Below, one piece after another: positions 1-6,397 of a stretch of 8,486 bases of DNA; position 1 is the stretch's first letter; the number at the start of each line of letters is the position of its first letter. Origin of the DNA: Bacteroidia bacterium (GTDB lineage: Bacteria; Bacteroidota; Bacteroidia; Cytophagales; Cyclobacteriaceae); the NCBI GenBank assembly GCA_025356795.1, contig JANXRR010000314.1, positions 1-8,486 on the forward strand, written 5' to 3'. Below the pieces are notes generated by a model. That model worked only from the letters and a program-made list of their open reading frames with translations. It did not search any database and had not been told where the DNA came from. The position numbers and the translations under genes were made by a program.

Positions 1-255
1 AAAGGCTTGGAAGATTACCCCTCCTACATTCCATCCATTAAAGATGAAATAAGTTTGATAAAGCAATACGGTGCACCAACAGTAGCTCTCACTGTAAACA
101 CAATGAAAATGAAAGAAGTAGATGCTCGAACTTATGCAGCCGAACAGGAAAAAGAGTTGGGTATACCAGTAGTTCTTCCCCTCGAAGATGGTGTTGATAG
201 GCTGGCAGAAGTGTTTAAAAAAATGATCAGTAAATTTAAAATCTCTCTTATCTAG
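1..255 (+). CDS. DUF1611 family protein, C-terminal end (5' truncated by window)
   Basis: The reading frame is open from the first base to a TAG at 253-255, giving 84 C-terminal residues. It is a partial gene, and the TTG at 7-9 is most likely an internal leucine. The visible piece contains YPSYIP, then DEISLIKQYGAPTVALTVNT and a closing EKELGIPVVLPLEDG segment. I recognise these as the end of the DUF1611 P-loop-like domain, where a conserved hydrophobic strand ending in T-x-N is followed by a G-x-P-V strand. DUF1611 genes commonly lie beside enolase-superfamily dipeptide epimerases, and one follows here after 18 nt, almost certainly on the same transcript. Some DUF1611 members have been described as a D-glutamate N-acetyltransferase (DgcN) that works with a racemase (DgcA). 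Whether this member does so cannot be told from the fragment. Assignment to the family is fairly sure; the reaction is inference. Confidence 0.8.
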   Translation, partial: KGLEDYPSYIPSIKDEISLIKQYGAPTVALTVNTMKMKEVDARTYAAEQEKELGIPVVLPLEDGVDRLAEVFKKMISKFKISLI

Positions 256-273
256 TTTTTCTAACTTCAAATC

Positions 274-1341
274 ATGAAAATAAAATCAATCAAAGTTTGG
301 TCTGCCGATCTTGGCAATACAAAACCTTACACCATCGCTTTTAAAACTGTTGATCAGGTTCTTAATGCTTTTGTTGAGGTTACCCTTGAAAATGGAATTA
401 CAGGTATTGGTGCTGCAAGCCCTAGTGAATATGTCACTGGCGAACATCTATCACAAACACTTGCTTCGCTGAGTGAAGCGAACCTCGAGTTTTTATTGGG
501 TAGGAATATTTTAGAACTCAATCAACTGCTTTTTGAAATATGGCAGAAATTTCCCACAACTCCTGCGGCCCGCACAGCAATTGATATAGCATTTCACGAT
601 GCCTTCACCAAGCATCTTAACATTCCGCTGGTAAAATATCTGGGTCAGAAAATCAAATCGATGGCAACCTCAAATACTATTGGTATTAAGAACGTGGAAG
701 AGACATTGAAAGAAGCAGAAGAATATGGAAAGCTCGGCTTTAAGGCACTAAAAATTAAAATAGGAAAAGATGTTGATGAAGACATTGAACGACTGGTGAA
801 GCTTCGTGAGAAGTTTGGCAACCGTTTTATGATCCGCATTGATGCCAACCAAGGATATACTGTTGAAAAAACTGTTGAATTATATCATAAAACTAAAGAC
901 CTAAATCTTGAATTGATTGAGCAGCCGCTTCCGGCCAAGGCAATTGATGACTTAAGAAGATTGCCCGAAGAAGTGAAAGCTGTGGTAGCTGCCGATGAAT
1001 CTTTACTAACGACTATCGATGCACTGAAATTGATAAAACCCACTCGGGCGGTGGGCATTTTTAATATTAAGTTGATGAAGTGCGGAGGCATAAATCAAGG
1101 GTTAAAAATTGCGGATATTGGCTTGACTGAAGGCGTAGATCTTTTTTGGGGTTGTAATGACGAAAGTATAATCAGTATTACAGCAGCCCTTCACGTTGCT
1201 TTTGCTTGCAGCAATACAAAATACATTGATCTCGATGGGAGTCTTGACCTTGCAAAAGATATTGTAAAGGGTGGATTTATATTGAAAGATGGCATTATGA
1301 GCTGTTCTGATAAATCAGGAATTGGTGTGGAAAGAGTTTAG
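274..1341 (+). CDS. Enolase-superfamily dipeptide epimerase / N-acyl amino acid racemase-like enzyme
   Basis: A complete 355-residue cytoplasmic enzyme of normal family length. The N-terminal capping domain (about 1-120) is followed by the barrel. The catalytic set of the muconate-lactonizing subgroup is intact: the KIK pair at 160-162, metal ligands D190 (in RIDANQGY), E216 (in LIEQPLP) and D241 (in AADES), and the opposite lysine K266 in NIKLMKCGG. Near the end are GCNDES (293-298) and DLDG (319-322). The Asp-x-Asp there matches the motif that binds the dipeptide amino group in characterised Ala-Glu and other dipeptide epimerases. The expected reaction is 1,1-proton transfer that inverts an alpha carbon, with Mg2+ stabilising the enolate. 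Likely roles are recycling of murein-derived dipeptides or, given the DUF1611 neighbour, racemising N-acetyl-D-glutamate. The D-Ala-D-Ala type activity known from a Cytophaga relative is a third option. The ATG at 274 follows the previous stop closely, with no clear ribosome-binding site. Family certain, substrate open. Confidence 0.93.
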   Translation: MKIKSIKVWSADLGNTKPYTIAFKTVDQVLNAFVEVTLENGITGIGAASPSEYVTGEHLSQTLASLSEANLEFLLGRNILELNQLLFEIWQKFPTTPAARTAIDIAFHDAFTKHLNIPLVKYLGQKIKSMATSNTIGIKNVEETLKEAEEYGKLGFKALKIKIGKDVDEDIERLVKLREKFGNRFMIRIDANQGYTVEKTVELYHKTKDLNLELIEQPLPAKAIDDLRRLPEEVKAVVAADESLLTTIDALKLIKPTRAVGIFNIKLMKCGGINQGLKIADIGLTEGVDLFWGCNDESIISITAALHVAFACSNTKYIDLDGSLDLAKDIVKGGFILKDGIMSCSDKSGIGVERV

Positions 1342-1390
1342 AATTACAAAGATTAATGGGGCGCGCCTCCTAAGTTTTATTTGAAATCGT

Positions 1391-1406
1391 GAACTCGAAG
1401 AGTTTT
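1391..1406. terminator. Weak hairpin between convergent genes, possible terminator
   Basis: AACTC and GAGTT (1392-1396 and 1400-1404) can pair around a GAA loop, with one further G-T pair outside and a short T run at 1403-1406 that overlaps the stem. It lies between the epimerase stop and the end of the convergent ABC ATPase gene, where a terminator would be expected. The stem is short and AT-rich, so this is only a candidate. Confidence 0.25.
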
Positions 1407-1412
1407 AACTTC

Positions 1413-2411
1413 TTACGATAACTCAATACTTGTGCTGAGTTTATCTAGAAGTTCTTGAATAGAATTAGCTTGTTTAGTAAAAATCGGGGTGGTGATAAGC
1501 CATCCCATTTTTTTTTCATTATGAATGAGCTCTACTGTTGTTGAAGCGTTTTTGTCAATCGAATAACCTTCGCGATCTAATGCATTTTTGGTCCAGATTA
1601 ATTCATCGCCATTTCCAATTAAATTTATTTCTGTCTTTCTAAAAGGTTCATGATTTATTTTTCCGGTTTTCAAGTCAAATCCTTTCAAGTCAAATATTTT
1701 GTGAAGAGTGCCGTTGAGCACAAGGTCTTCAGGAATGCCCACTTCAATTGATTTTTGAGAGGAAGCAAGCCACAGAACATCGGCTGTTTGTAAGGCCAAA
1801 TCCAGCTCATGAGTGGCAACAAGAATGGCTTTGTTCATAGTGCGGGCAACATTCCGCAAAAGCCTCATAATTTCAACGCGGTTGTTTAAGTCAAGATGGG
1901 CGGTAGGTTCATCTAATAAAAGAACAGGTGTATTTTGTGCAAGCGCACGCGCTATCAATGCCAGCTGCATTTGGCCATCGCTTAGCTCATCAACCTTCTT
2001 ATTAATAATTGATCCAATCCCTGTTGAGATGATTGCCTCGCCAATAATTTTTTTATCTTCTGCCGAAAGTTTAAGATCCCAAAATAAATAAGGATATCGC
2101 CCAAAGCTTACCAGCTCATAAACGGTCATATTCGACACCGTGATTCGTTCAGTAAGTACAAGAGAAACCCATTTTTCTATTTCCACTCCTGGTTCTTTTT
2201 CAGGATAAGATATTTTTCCAGATACAGGTTTTTGAAGACCTGCAAGCGTTCTTATTAAAGTGGATTTGCCGATGCCATTAGATCCCATAAAGCAAACTAA
2301 TTGACCTCCTTTCAGGCATAGATTGATATTTTTGAATAGTATGTTATTCTCAGTAGGCGAGTAACCAAGAACCAGTTGATCCATTTTAATGAAAGTGTAT
2401 TGTTCCCTCAT
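1413..2411 (-). CDS. FecE-like ABC transporter ATP-binding protein with C-terminal extension
   Basis: A 332-residue cytoplasmic ATPase, expected to energise the permease encoded just upstream and so drive import of an iron-siderophore, haem or cobalamin-type substrate. Visible motifs are Walker A GSNGIGKST (43-51), an ABC signature with Asp in place of the usual Gly (LSDGQ, 143-147), Walker B VLLLDEP (163-169), D-loop HLD (172-174) and the switch histidine H201 in ATHEL. The Q-loop region reads VLTER (85-89) with no glutamine. The core ends near residue 250, where FecE/BtuD-type ATPases usually stop. About 80 extra residues follow, with a predicted alternation of strands and helices (for example LIWTKNALDREGYSI, then a hydrophobic strand around GWLITTPI). 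The ATG at 2411 overlaps the permease stop as ATGA, which supports this start over the ATG at residue 10. Function as an ABC importer ATPase is sure; the cargo is not. Confidence 0.93.
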   Translation of the reverse strand: MREQYTFIKMDQLVLGYSPTENNILFKNINLCLKGGQLVCFMGSNGIGKSTLIRTLAGLQKPVSGKISYPEKEPGVEIEKWVSLVLTERITVSNMTVYELVSFGRYPYLFWDLKLSAEDKKIIGEAIISTGIGSIINKKVDELSDGQMQLALIARALAQNTPVLLLDEPTAHLDLNNRVEIMRLLRNVARTMNKAILVATHELDLALQTADVLWLASSQKSIEVGIPEDLVLNGTLHKIFDLKGFDLKTGKINHEPFRKTEINLIGNGDELIWTKNALDREGYSIDKNASTTVELIHNEKKMGWLITTPIFTKQANSIQELLDKLSTSIELS

Positions 2412-3433
2412 CTGGAGTTCAAGAACTTGCGTTTGTTTCTAAGTACTACCCAAATCAAAACAGGCGCTCCAATAAATGAAGTTACGGCATTCAATGGTAA
2501 AATTTGTGTGCTTCCTGGGAGCTGCGCAAGGGTGTCGCACGCTAAAAGTAAGATAGAGCCTCCTAATGAAACCGCTGGCAAAAGTATTTTGTGATTATTG
2601 GTGGGAATTAACAATTTTACCAAATGCGGAACAGCCAACCCCACAAAAGCTATAGGCCCACAGAAAGCAGTGATACTGCCAACCATCAAACAAGTAGAAA
2701 ATACGATCCAAAATCTTGCTCTTTTGATATTCACGCCAATACTTTTAGAATACTGTTCTCCCATAAACCAACTATTGAGAGCTTTCACACAAATAGATGA
2801 AATGGCTAAACCAATAAAAACTATCACGGTCATAATCTGAATCTCCCGCCAACTGGTTGCACCTGCGCTTCCTAAGGTCCAAATCATAAATGCCTGCAAG
2901 TCCTCTGCCTTGCTTAGAAATTGCATCACGCTTACCAATGAACTTGCAAAGGCGGCCACCATCATGCCTATAATGAGTAACGAACTATTATCCTTAAGTT
3001 TTTGTGCAGCGGCAATAACTATAAAAAAAACCAGGCTAGCCCCCCCACTTGAAGCAATCGCAACTGCCCATTGATTTATACCGCTCGCCCAAAATGGCAA
3101 CGCAGATTGGGCAAGTATGGTAATGGCTACCATCAAACTTGCGCCTGAACTTAGACCCAGTACATCAGGGCCAGCCAGCGGATTTCTGAAAAAAGTTTGC
3201 ATCATTAAACCCCCAGCTCCAAGACCAGCTCCAGCTAAAATGCAGGTAGCTGCTTTGGGCAATCTAAAGTCCCACACTATTTGAGACCCAATGGAGTCCT
3301 TTGAATAGCCAAGGAGCGATGCAATAATTTCACTAATGGAAATATTGACACTCCCTGTGGAGATATTCAAAAGGAATAAGAGGACTAAAAAGAGTCCGAG
3401 AATTAGTAAACTGTTGGAAGTGGACTTGCGCAC
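2408..3433 (-). CDS. FecCD-family ABC transporter permease
   Basis: A 341-residue, very hydrophobic inner-membrane protein of usual length for the BtuC/FecCD permeases, which form a homodimeric or heterodimeric channel for iron-siderophore, haem or vitamin B12 uptake. Family signatures are RLPK (58-61) before a glycine-rich membrane segment, FFRNPLAGPDVLGLSSGAS (81-99), GEQYSKSIGVN (225-235), the ATPase-coupling segment GPIAFVGLAVPHLVK (259-273), and the terminal LPLNAVTSFIGAPVLIW (312-328). It begins with a membrane helix at about residues 8-23. A single permease suggests a homodimer. It is the first gene of a two-gene operon with the ATPase, overlapping it by 4 nt. No periplasmic binding-protein gene is nearby, so that partner must be encoded elsewhere. 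The start is a GTG (3433-3431) directly after a run of seven A. An ATG 22 nt upstream is out of frame, so the true N-terminus is a little uncertain. Confidence 0.92.
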   Translation of the reverse strand: MRKSTSNSLLILGLFLVLLFLLNISTGSVNISISEIIASLLGYSKDSIGSQIVWDFRLPKAATCILAGAGLGAGGLMMQTFFRNPLAGPDVLGLSSGASLMVAITILAQSALPFWASGINQWAVAIASSGGASLVFFIVIAAAQKLKDNSSLLIIGMMVAAFASSLVSVMQFLSKAEDLQAFMIWTLGSAGATSWREIQIMTVIVFIGLAISSICVKALNSWFMGEQYSKSIGVNIKRARFWIVFSTCLMVGSITAFCGPIAFVGLAVPHLVKLLIPTNNHKILLPAVSLGGSILLLACDTLAQLPGSTQILPLNAVTSFIGAPVLIWVVLRNKRKFLNSR

Positions 3434-3484
3434 TTTTTTTATGTAAGGATGGCATTTAATTCAATTTCTGCAAAGACTGGCCGC

Positions 3485-3492
3485 CAAAAGTA
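3485..3492 (-). promoter_or_regulatory. Probable Bacteroidota -7 box for the permease-ATPase operon
   Basis: On the minus strand this reads TACTTTTG, a perfect match to the TAnnTTTG -7 consensus used by the Bacteroidota primary sigma factor. It would start transcription near 3478 and give a leader of roughly 45 nt before the GTG of the permease. No good TTTG element is seen at the expected -33 position, only an AT-rich stretch around 3501-3530, so the call is moderate. No iron-regulator operator was recognised. Confidence 0.45.
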
Positions 3493-3618
3493 AAAGGTAA
3501 AACTTTATTTTAAATTTTAAATTATTATATAACCAATTGATTTTCAAGTAGTAATAACCGAATATATAATGAGTTTCTTAGAAAATCCATAAAACCTTAC
3601 ATTTTTTGAAAGTCGCGC

Positions 3619-3648
3619 TTGGTAACTAAATAACTGTTCCTATCTTTG
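3619..3648 (+). promoter_or_regulatory. Bacteroidota-type promoter of the rplC ribosomal operon
   Basis: TTG at 3619-3621 and TATCTTTG at 3641-3648 are separated by 19 nt. This matches the Bacteroidota primary-sigma consensus (TTTG/TTG, 19-21 nt, TAnnTTTG), with the -7 box perfect. Transcription should begin around 3652-3655, giving a leader of about 57 nt ahead of the rplC ATG at 3711. It is the only strong promoter-like sequence I see for the whole ribosomal cluster, so the ten genes are probably read from it. Confidence 0.75.
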
Positions 3649-3654
3649 CAGTCC

Positions 3655-3710
3655 TTTTTGCGGGAGAAACCCCGTAATCAGTAGTAAAAACAAGCAAAAC
3701 GCTTTTAATC
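3655..3710 (+). promoter_or_regulatory. rplC mRNA leader with short GC hairpin
   Basis: In the predicted leader, CGGG (3661-3664) can pair with CCCG (3671-3674) around a six-base AGAAAC loop, with a further G-T pair outside (3660/3675). A second weak hairpin, AAGC (3692-3695) with GCTT (3701-3704), lies directly before the start codon. There is no Shine-Dalgarno sequence. Leaders of ribosomal operons are often targets for feedback by one of their own proteins (uL4 in E. coli), but this leader is far shorter than the E. coli S10 leader, and nothing here proves regulation. Confidence 0.35.
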
Positions 3711-4343
3711 ATGCTCGGAATAATAGGACGTAAAATAGGAATGACAAGCATCTTTGGTTCAGAAGGCCAAAGTATCGCGGTTACAGTCATAGAGGCAGGG
3801 CCGTGTGTGGTCACACAAGTGAAGAGCAAAGAAACAGACGGTTACAAAGCACTACAATTAGCCTTTGGTGAAAAAAAAGATAAAAATACCTCGAAAGCAC
3901 TTCAAGGTCATTTCAAAAAAGCAACTACAACTTCGAAGCGGCATCTTGTTGAGTTTAGAGACTTTGGAGCCCAATTTGATTCAATTGCAGAGCTTGGTAA
4001 AGAAGTAAGAATCTCTGATGTGTTTGTGGAAGGTGATGTTGTAGCCGCAGTTGGAACTTCAAAAGGTAAGGGGTTTCAAGGCGTTGTTAAACGGTATGGG
4101 TTTGCGGGTGTTGGTGGACAAACACATGGTCAGCATAATAGACTTCGAGCGCCTGGTTCTATGGGTAATGCATCCTTTGCTTCACGCGTAATAAAAGGTA
4201 AGCGCCTTCCTGGCCGTATGGGCGGTGATCGTGTAAAGCTTGCCAATCTTAAAGTTGTTAAGATTATGGCAGAACAAAATCTGATTTTAGTAAGTGGCTC
4301 CGTTCCTGGAGCAAAGAACTCAACGATAATTCTCCAAAAGTGA
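3711..4343 (+). CDS. rplC: Large-subunit ribosomal protein uL3
   Basis: A complete 210-residue protein that binds 23S rRNA early in 50S assembly and reaches toward the peptidyl transferase centre. It starts with the typical [12 protein letters not shown], carries [14 protein letters not shown] (115-128), and has the long central loop with [15 protein letters not shown] (138-152) and the basic [11 protein letters not shown] (162-172), then ends with the SVPGAKNS segment (197-204). The glutamine that PrmB methylates in E. coli uL3 (in GQNQTPG) is not conserved: the aligned stretch is GNASFAS, with Ser at that place, as in many bacteria outside the Gammaproteobacteria. It is the first gene of the cluster, directly behind its own promoter. 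rpsJ, the usual gene before it, is absent. The stop TGA overlaps the ATG of rplD by one base. Confidence 0.98.
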   Translation: MLGIIGRKIGMTSIFGSEGQSIAVTVIEAGPCVVTQVKSKETDGYKALQLAFGEKKDKNTSKALQGHFKKATTTSKRHLVEFRDFGAQFDSIAELGKEVRISDVFVEGDVVAAVGTSKGKGFQGVVKRYGFAGVGGQTHGQHNRLRAPGSMGNASFASRVIKGKRLPGRMGGDRVKLANLKVVKIMAEQNLILVSGSVPGAKNSTIILQK

Positions 4344-4975
4344 TGGACTTAGCAGTTGTAAAACAAAATGGCCAAAGTACAGGCAGAAACATTACGCTTT
4401 CTGCAGATGTATTCGGTATTGAACCTAATGATCATGCAATTTGGTTGGATGTAAAGAGCTACCTCGCTAACCAGCGCCAAGGTACTCACAAGTCCAAGCA
4501 AAGAAATGAAATTTCTGGTTCCTCAAAGAAGTTAAAAAAGCAAAAAGGAACTGGCGGTGCCCGTGCTGGTAACATCAAAAATCCTCAGTTCAAAGGTGGT
4601 GGGCGTATCTTCGGCCCTAAGCCTCGTGACTATTCTTTCAAATTAAATAAAAAAGTTAAGGATCTTGCTAGAAAATCAGCACTTAGCTATAAAGCCAAAG
4701 ATAATTCAATTGCTGTGCTTGAGGACTTCAATTTTAATGAGCCAAAAACAAAGCAATATCTAGGTCTTTTAAACTCACTCTCTCTCGGTGATAAGAAAAC
4801 CCTTTTTGTGCTTCCTGAATTGAATTTAAATTTTGTGAAGTCAGGAAGAAACATTCAGAACACGAAGATCATTACAGTAAATCAGATCAATACGTTTGAT
4901 TTGATGAATGCTGATCATGTTATATTGATCGAAAGCTCCATTGATAAAATCGATAACATTCTAAACAAACAGTAA
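4343..4975 (+). CDS. rplD: Large-subunit ribosomal protein uL4
   Basis: A 210-residue protein of the 50S subunit whose extended loop lines the nascent-chain tunnel; in E. coli it also represses its own operon. The tunnel loop is clear: NQRQGTHKSKQR (43-54), then KKQKGTGGARAGN (65-77), FKGGGRIFGPKPRDY (83-97), followed by the globular C-terminal part with VLPELN (156-161) and the closing DHVILIESS (191-199). The start is taken as the ATG at 4343, which shares its A with the TGA of rplC and so is probably translated by re-initiation. The GTG just before it, at 4340, would add one residue and is less likely. Length and motifs are normal for Bacteroidota. Five nucleotides or fewer separate it from rplW. 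Confidence 0.97.
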   Translation: MDLAVVKQNGQSTGRNITLSADVFGIEPNDHAIWLDVKSYLANQRQGTHKSKQRNEISGSSKKLKKQKGTGGARAGNIKNPQFKGGGRIFGPKPRDYSFKLNKKVKDLARKSALSYKAKDNSIAVLEDFNFNEPKTKQYLGLLNSLSLGDKKTLFVLPELNLNFVKSGRNIQNTKIITVNQINTFDLMNADHVILIESSIDKIDNILNKQ

Positions 4976-4979
4976 ACCC

Positions 4980-5267
4980 ATGAGCATTCTAAAAAGACCC
5001 TTGGTTACTGAAAAAGTTTCCGCTCTAAACGAAAAAGGAAAATACGGTTTTGAAGTTGATTTTGATGCCAATAAGGTGGAAATCAAAGTTGCTGTTGAGA
5101 AGCTTTACAATGTGAATGTAAAAAGTGTTAATACGATCACAATTATGGGTAAGAAGAAAGTTCGCTTCACAAAAGCAGGAACTCTTTCTGGCCGCAAACC
5201 ACATATTAAGAAAGCCATCGTGACATTGGCCCCAGGAGAAGTAATAGATTTTTATAGCAACGTATAA
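4980..5267 (+). CDS. rplW: Large-subunit ribosomal protein uL23
   Basis: A 95-residue protein that sits at the exit of the 50S tunnel, where trigger factor and the signal recognition particle dock. The family opening is present as LKRPLVTEK (4-12), followed by the conserved VDFDANKVEIKVAVEKLYNVNVKSVNT (26-52) and the basic loop MGKKKVRF (56-63) that reaches into the tunnel wall, ending in AIVTLAPGEVIDFY. Length is as usual for bacteria. The gene starts 4 nt after rplD and closes with two consecutive TAA codons (5265-5270), then a 9-nt gap (5271-5279) to rplB. No ribosome-binding site is visible, as is common in this phylum. Confidence 0.97.
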   Translation: MSILKRPLVTEKVSALNEKGKYGFEVDFDANKVEIKVAVEKLYNVNVKSVNTITIMGKKKVRFTKAGTLSGRKPHIKKAIVTLAPGEVIDFYSNV

Positions 5268-5279
5268 TAACGTAAAGCA

Positions 5280-6104
5280 ATGGCGTTGAAGAAACTTAAA
5301 CCGATAACCGCTGGAACTAGACATAGATTGTCTCCAGGATTCGATGATATAACGGAATCAATTCCTGAAAAATCGTTGTTGGTTACACTAAAGAAAACTG
5401 GTGGCCGTAATAGCGAAGGCCGCATGACCATGCGCTACATTGGCGGTGGCCACAAACAAAAACTTAGACTAATTGATTTCAAACGCGATAAGTTTGGTGT
5501 GCCTGCAGTTGTCAAATCGATCGAATATGATCCTTCTCGTACCGCTCGTATCGCTAAGTTATATTATGCGGACGGAGTTAAATCATACATCTTAGCCCCG
5601 CAAGGAATTAAGGTTGGTCAAACTGTAATTTCAGGGGACGATATAGCTCCAGAAGTTGGTAATGCTTTGCCGCTTGCGAAAATCCCAGTAGGAACTATCG
5701 TTCACGCTGTTGAGATCAAGCCAGGTAAGGGAGCTTCTATTTCGCGAAGTGCTGGTGCATTCGTTCAGTTGGTTGCCCGCGAAGGTGTGTATGCAACATT
5801 GAAAATGCCCTCAGGCGAGATGAGAAATGTTTTATCGCGTTGCATGGCAACCGTAGGAGCAGTTTCAAATCCTGAGCACATGACAGAAAGTGTTGGAAAA
5901 GCAGGAAGAAGCAGATGGCGAGGTATTCGCCCTCGCACAAGACCGGTAGCAATGAACCCTGTTGATCACCCGATGGGTGGTGGTGAAGGTCGCGCTTCTG
6001 GTGGTCATCCAAGATCAAGAAAGGGATTGTTATCTAAGGGTAAGAAGACAAGACACCCGAATAAATATTCTGATGGTTTAATCATTGCTAGGAAAAAGAA
6101 ATAA
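5280..6104 (+). CDS. rplB: Large-subunit ribosomal protein uL2
   Basis: A 274-residue primary 23S rRNA-binding protein, needed for subunit association and for the peptidyl transferase centre. Residues 1-120 hold the OB-like fold with [20 protein letters not shown] (41-60), residues 120-200 the SH3-like barrel with [15 protein letters not shown] (147-161), and the C-terminal tail has [20 protein letters not shown] (214-233). The invariant histidine, E. coli H229, is H230 here. The C-terminus is the usual lysine-rich RKKK. Its TAA stop overlaps the ATG of rpsS by one base (TAATG), which suggests coupled translation. Nothing unusual is seen in length or sequence. Confidence 0.98.
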   Translation: MALKKLKPITAGTRHRLSPGFDDITESIPEKSLLVTLKKTGGRNSEGRMTMRYIGGGHKQKLRLIDFKRDKFGVPAVVKSIEYDPSRTARIAKLYYADGVKSYILAPQGIKVGQTVISGDDIAPEVGNALPLAKIPVGTIVHAVEIKPGKGASISRSAGAFVQLVAREGVYATLKMPSGEMRNVLSRCMATVGAVSNPEHMTESVGKAGRSRWRGIRPRTRPVAMNPVDHPMGGGEGRASGGHPRSRKGLLSKGKKTRHPNKYSDGLIIARKKK

Positions 6105-6373
6105 TGGGAAGGTCAATTAAAAAAGGTCCGTATTTAGATGCTCGTCTTGCCAAGAAAGTAACGACACAAGAGCAATCTGGAAAAAAATCAGTTATCAAAA
6201 CTTGGTCAAGGAGATCAACAATAACACCAGACTTGATTGGGTTTACATTTGCCGTTCACAATGGCAATAAGTTTATTCCAGTGTATGTTACTGAAAATAT
6301 GGTGGGTCATAAATTAGGTGAGTTTGCTCCAACACGTGTATTCAAGGGGCACTCAGGAAATAATAAGGGTTAA
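6104..6373 (+). CDS. rpsS: Small-subunit ribosomal protein uS19
   Basis: An 89-residue protein of the 30S head, placed near uS13 and the A-site finger bridge. Characteristic pieces are [11 protein letters not shown] (2-12), [19 protein letters not shown] (31-49), [20 protein letters not shown] (51-70), and [13 protein letters not shown] (71-83). The length is standard. It begins by re-initiation at the TAATG overlap with rplB. A 24-nt gap separates it from rplV, where AGGAA at 6386-6390 lies 7 nt before the next ATG. That is one of the few places in this operon with something like a Shine-Dalgarno sequence. Confidence 0.98.
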   Translation: MGRSIKKGPYLDARLAKKVTTQEQSGKKSVIKTWSRRSTITPDLIGFTFAVHNGNKFIPVYVTENMVGHKLGEFAPTRVFKGHSGNNKG

Positions 6374-6397
6374 AACTAAGTTAATAGGAATTCCACT

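Larger units (their letters stand above)
3434..3710. other. Divergent intergenic region between transporter operon and rplC
   Basis: This 277-nt stretch holds no credible gene on either strand. It contains an AT-rich block around 3500-3600, the candidate transporter promoter near 3485-3492 on the minus strand, the strong rplC promoter at 3619-3648 on the plus strand, and the short rplC leader. A tRNA or small RNA was looked for by eye and not seen. It is the place where the expected upstream gene rpsJ is missing. Confidence 0.8.

Noticed and set aside
645..1091. Two minus-strand open frames opposite the epimerase
   Set aside because: They are Ser/Phe-rich shadow frames inside a gene with all its catalytic residues intact.
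1813..2091. Plus-strand open frame within the ABC ATPase gene
   Set aside because: It is antisense to Walker B and the signature region of a clear gene.
3434..3710. tRNA, small RNA or riboswitch in the divergent intergenic region
   Set aside because: No cloverleaf or known conserved motif is visible; only promoter boxes and short hairpins are supported.
3626..3829. Minus-strand open frame crossing the rplC promoter and start
   Set aside because: It overlaps the strong promoter and conserved uL3 codons, and shows no recognisable motif.
4340..4342. GTG as the start of rplD
   Set aside because: The adjacent ATG at 4343 gives the normal uL4 length and a typical stop/start overlap; the GTG would only add one residue.
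5025..5324. Minus-strand open frame of 99 codons opposite rplW/rplB
   Set aside because: It lies wholly across two certain ribosomal protein genes, and its product is Cys/Phe-rich with no recognisable family.
5737..6018. Minus-strand open frame of 93 codons opposite rplB
   Set aside because: It is embedded in the conserved uL2 C-terminal region and shows no protein family features.
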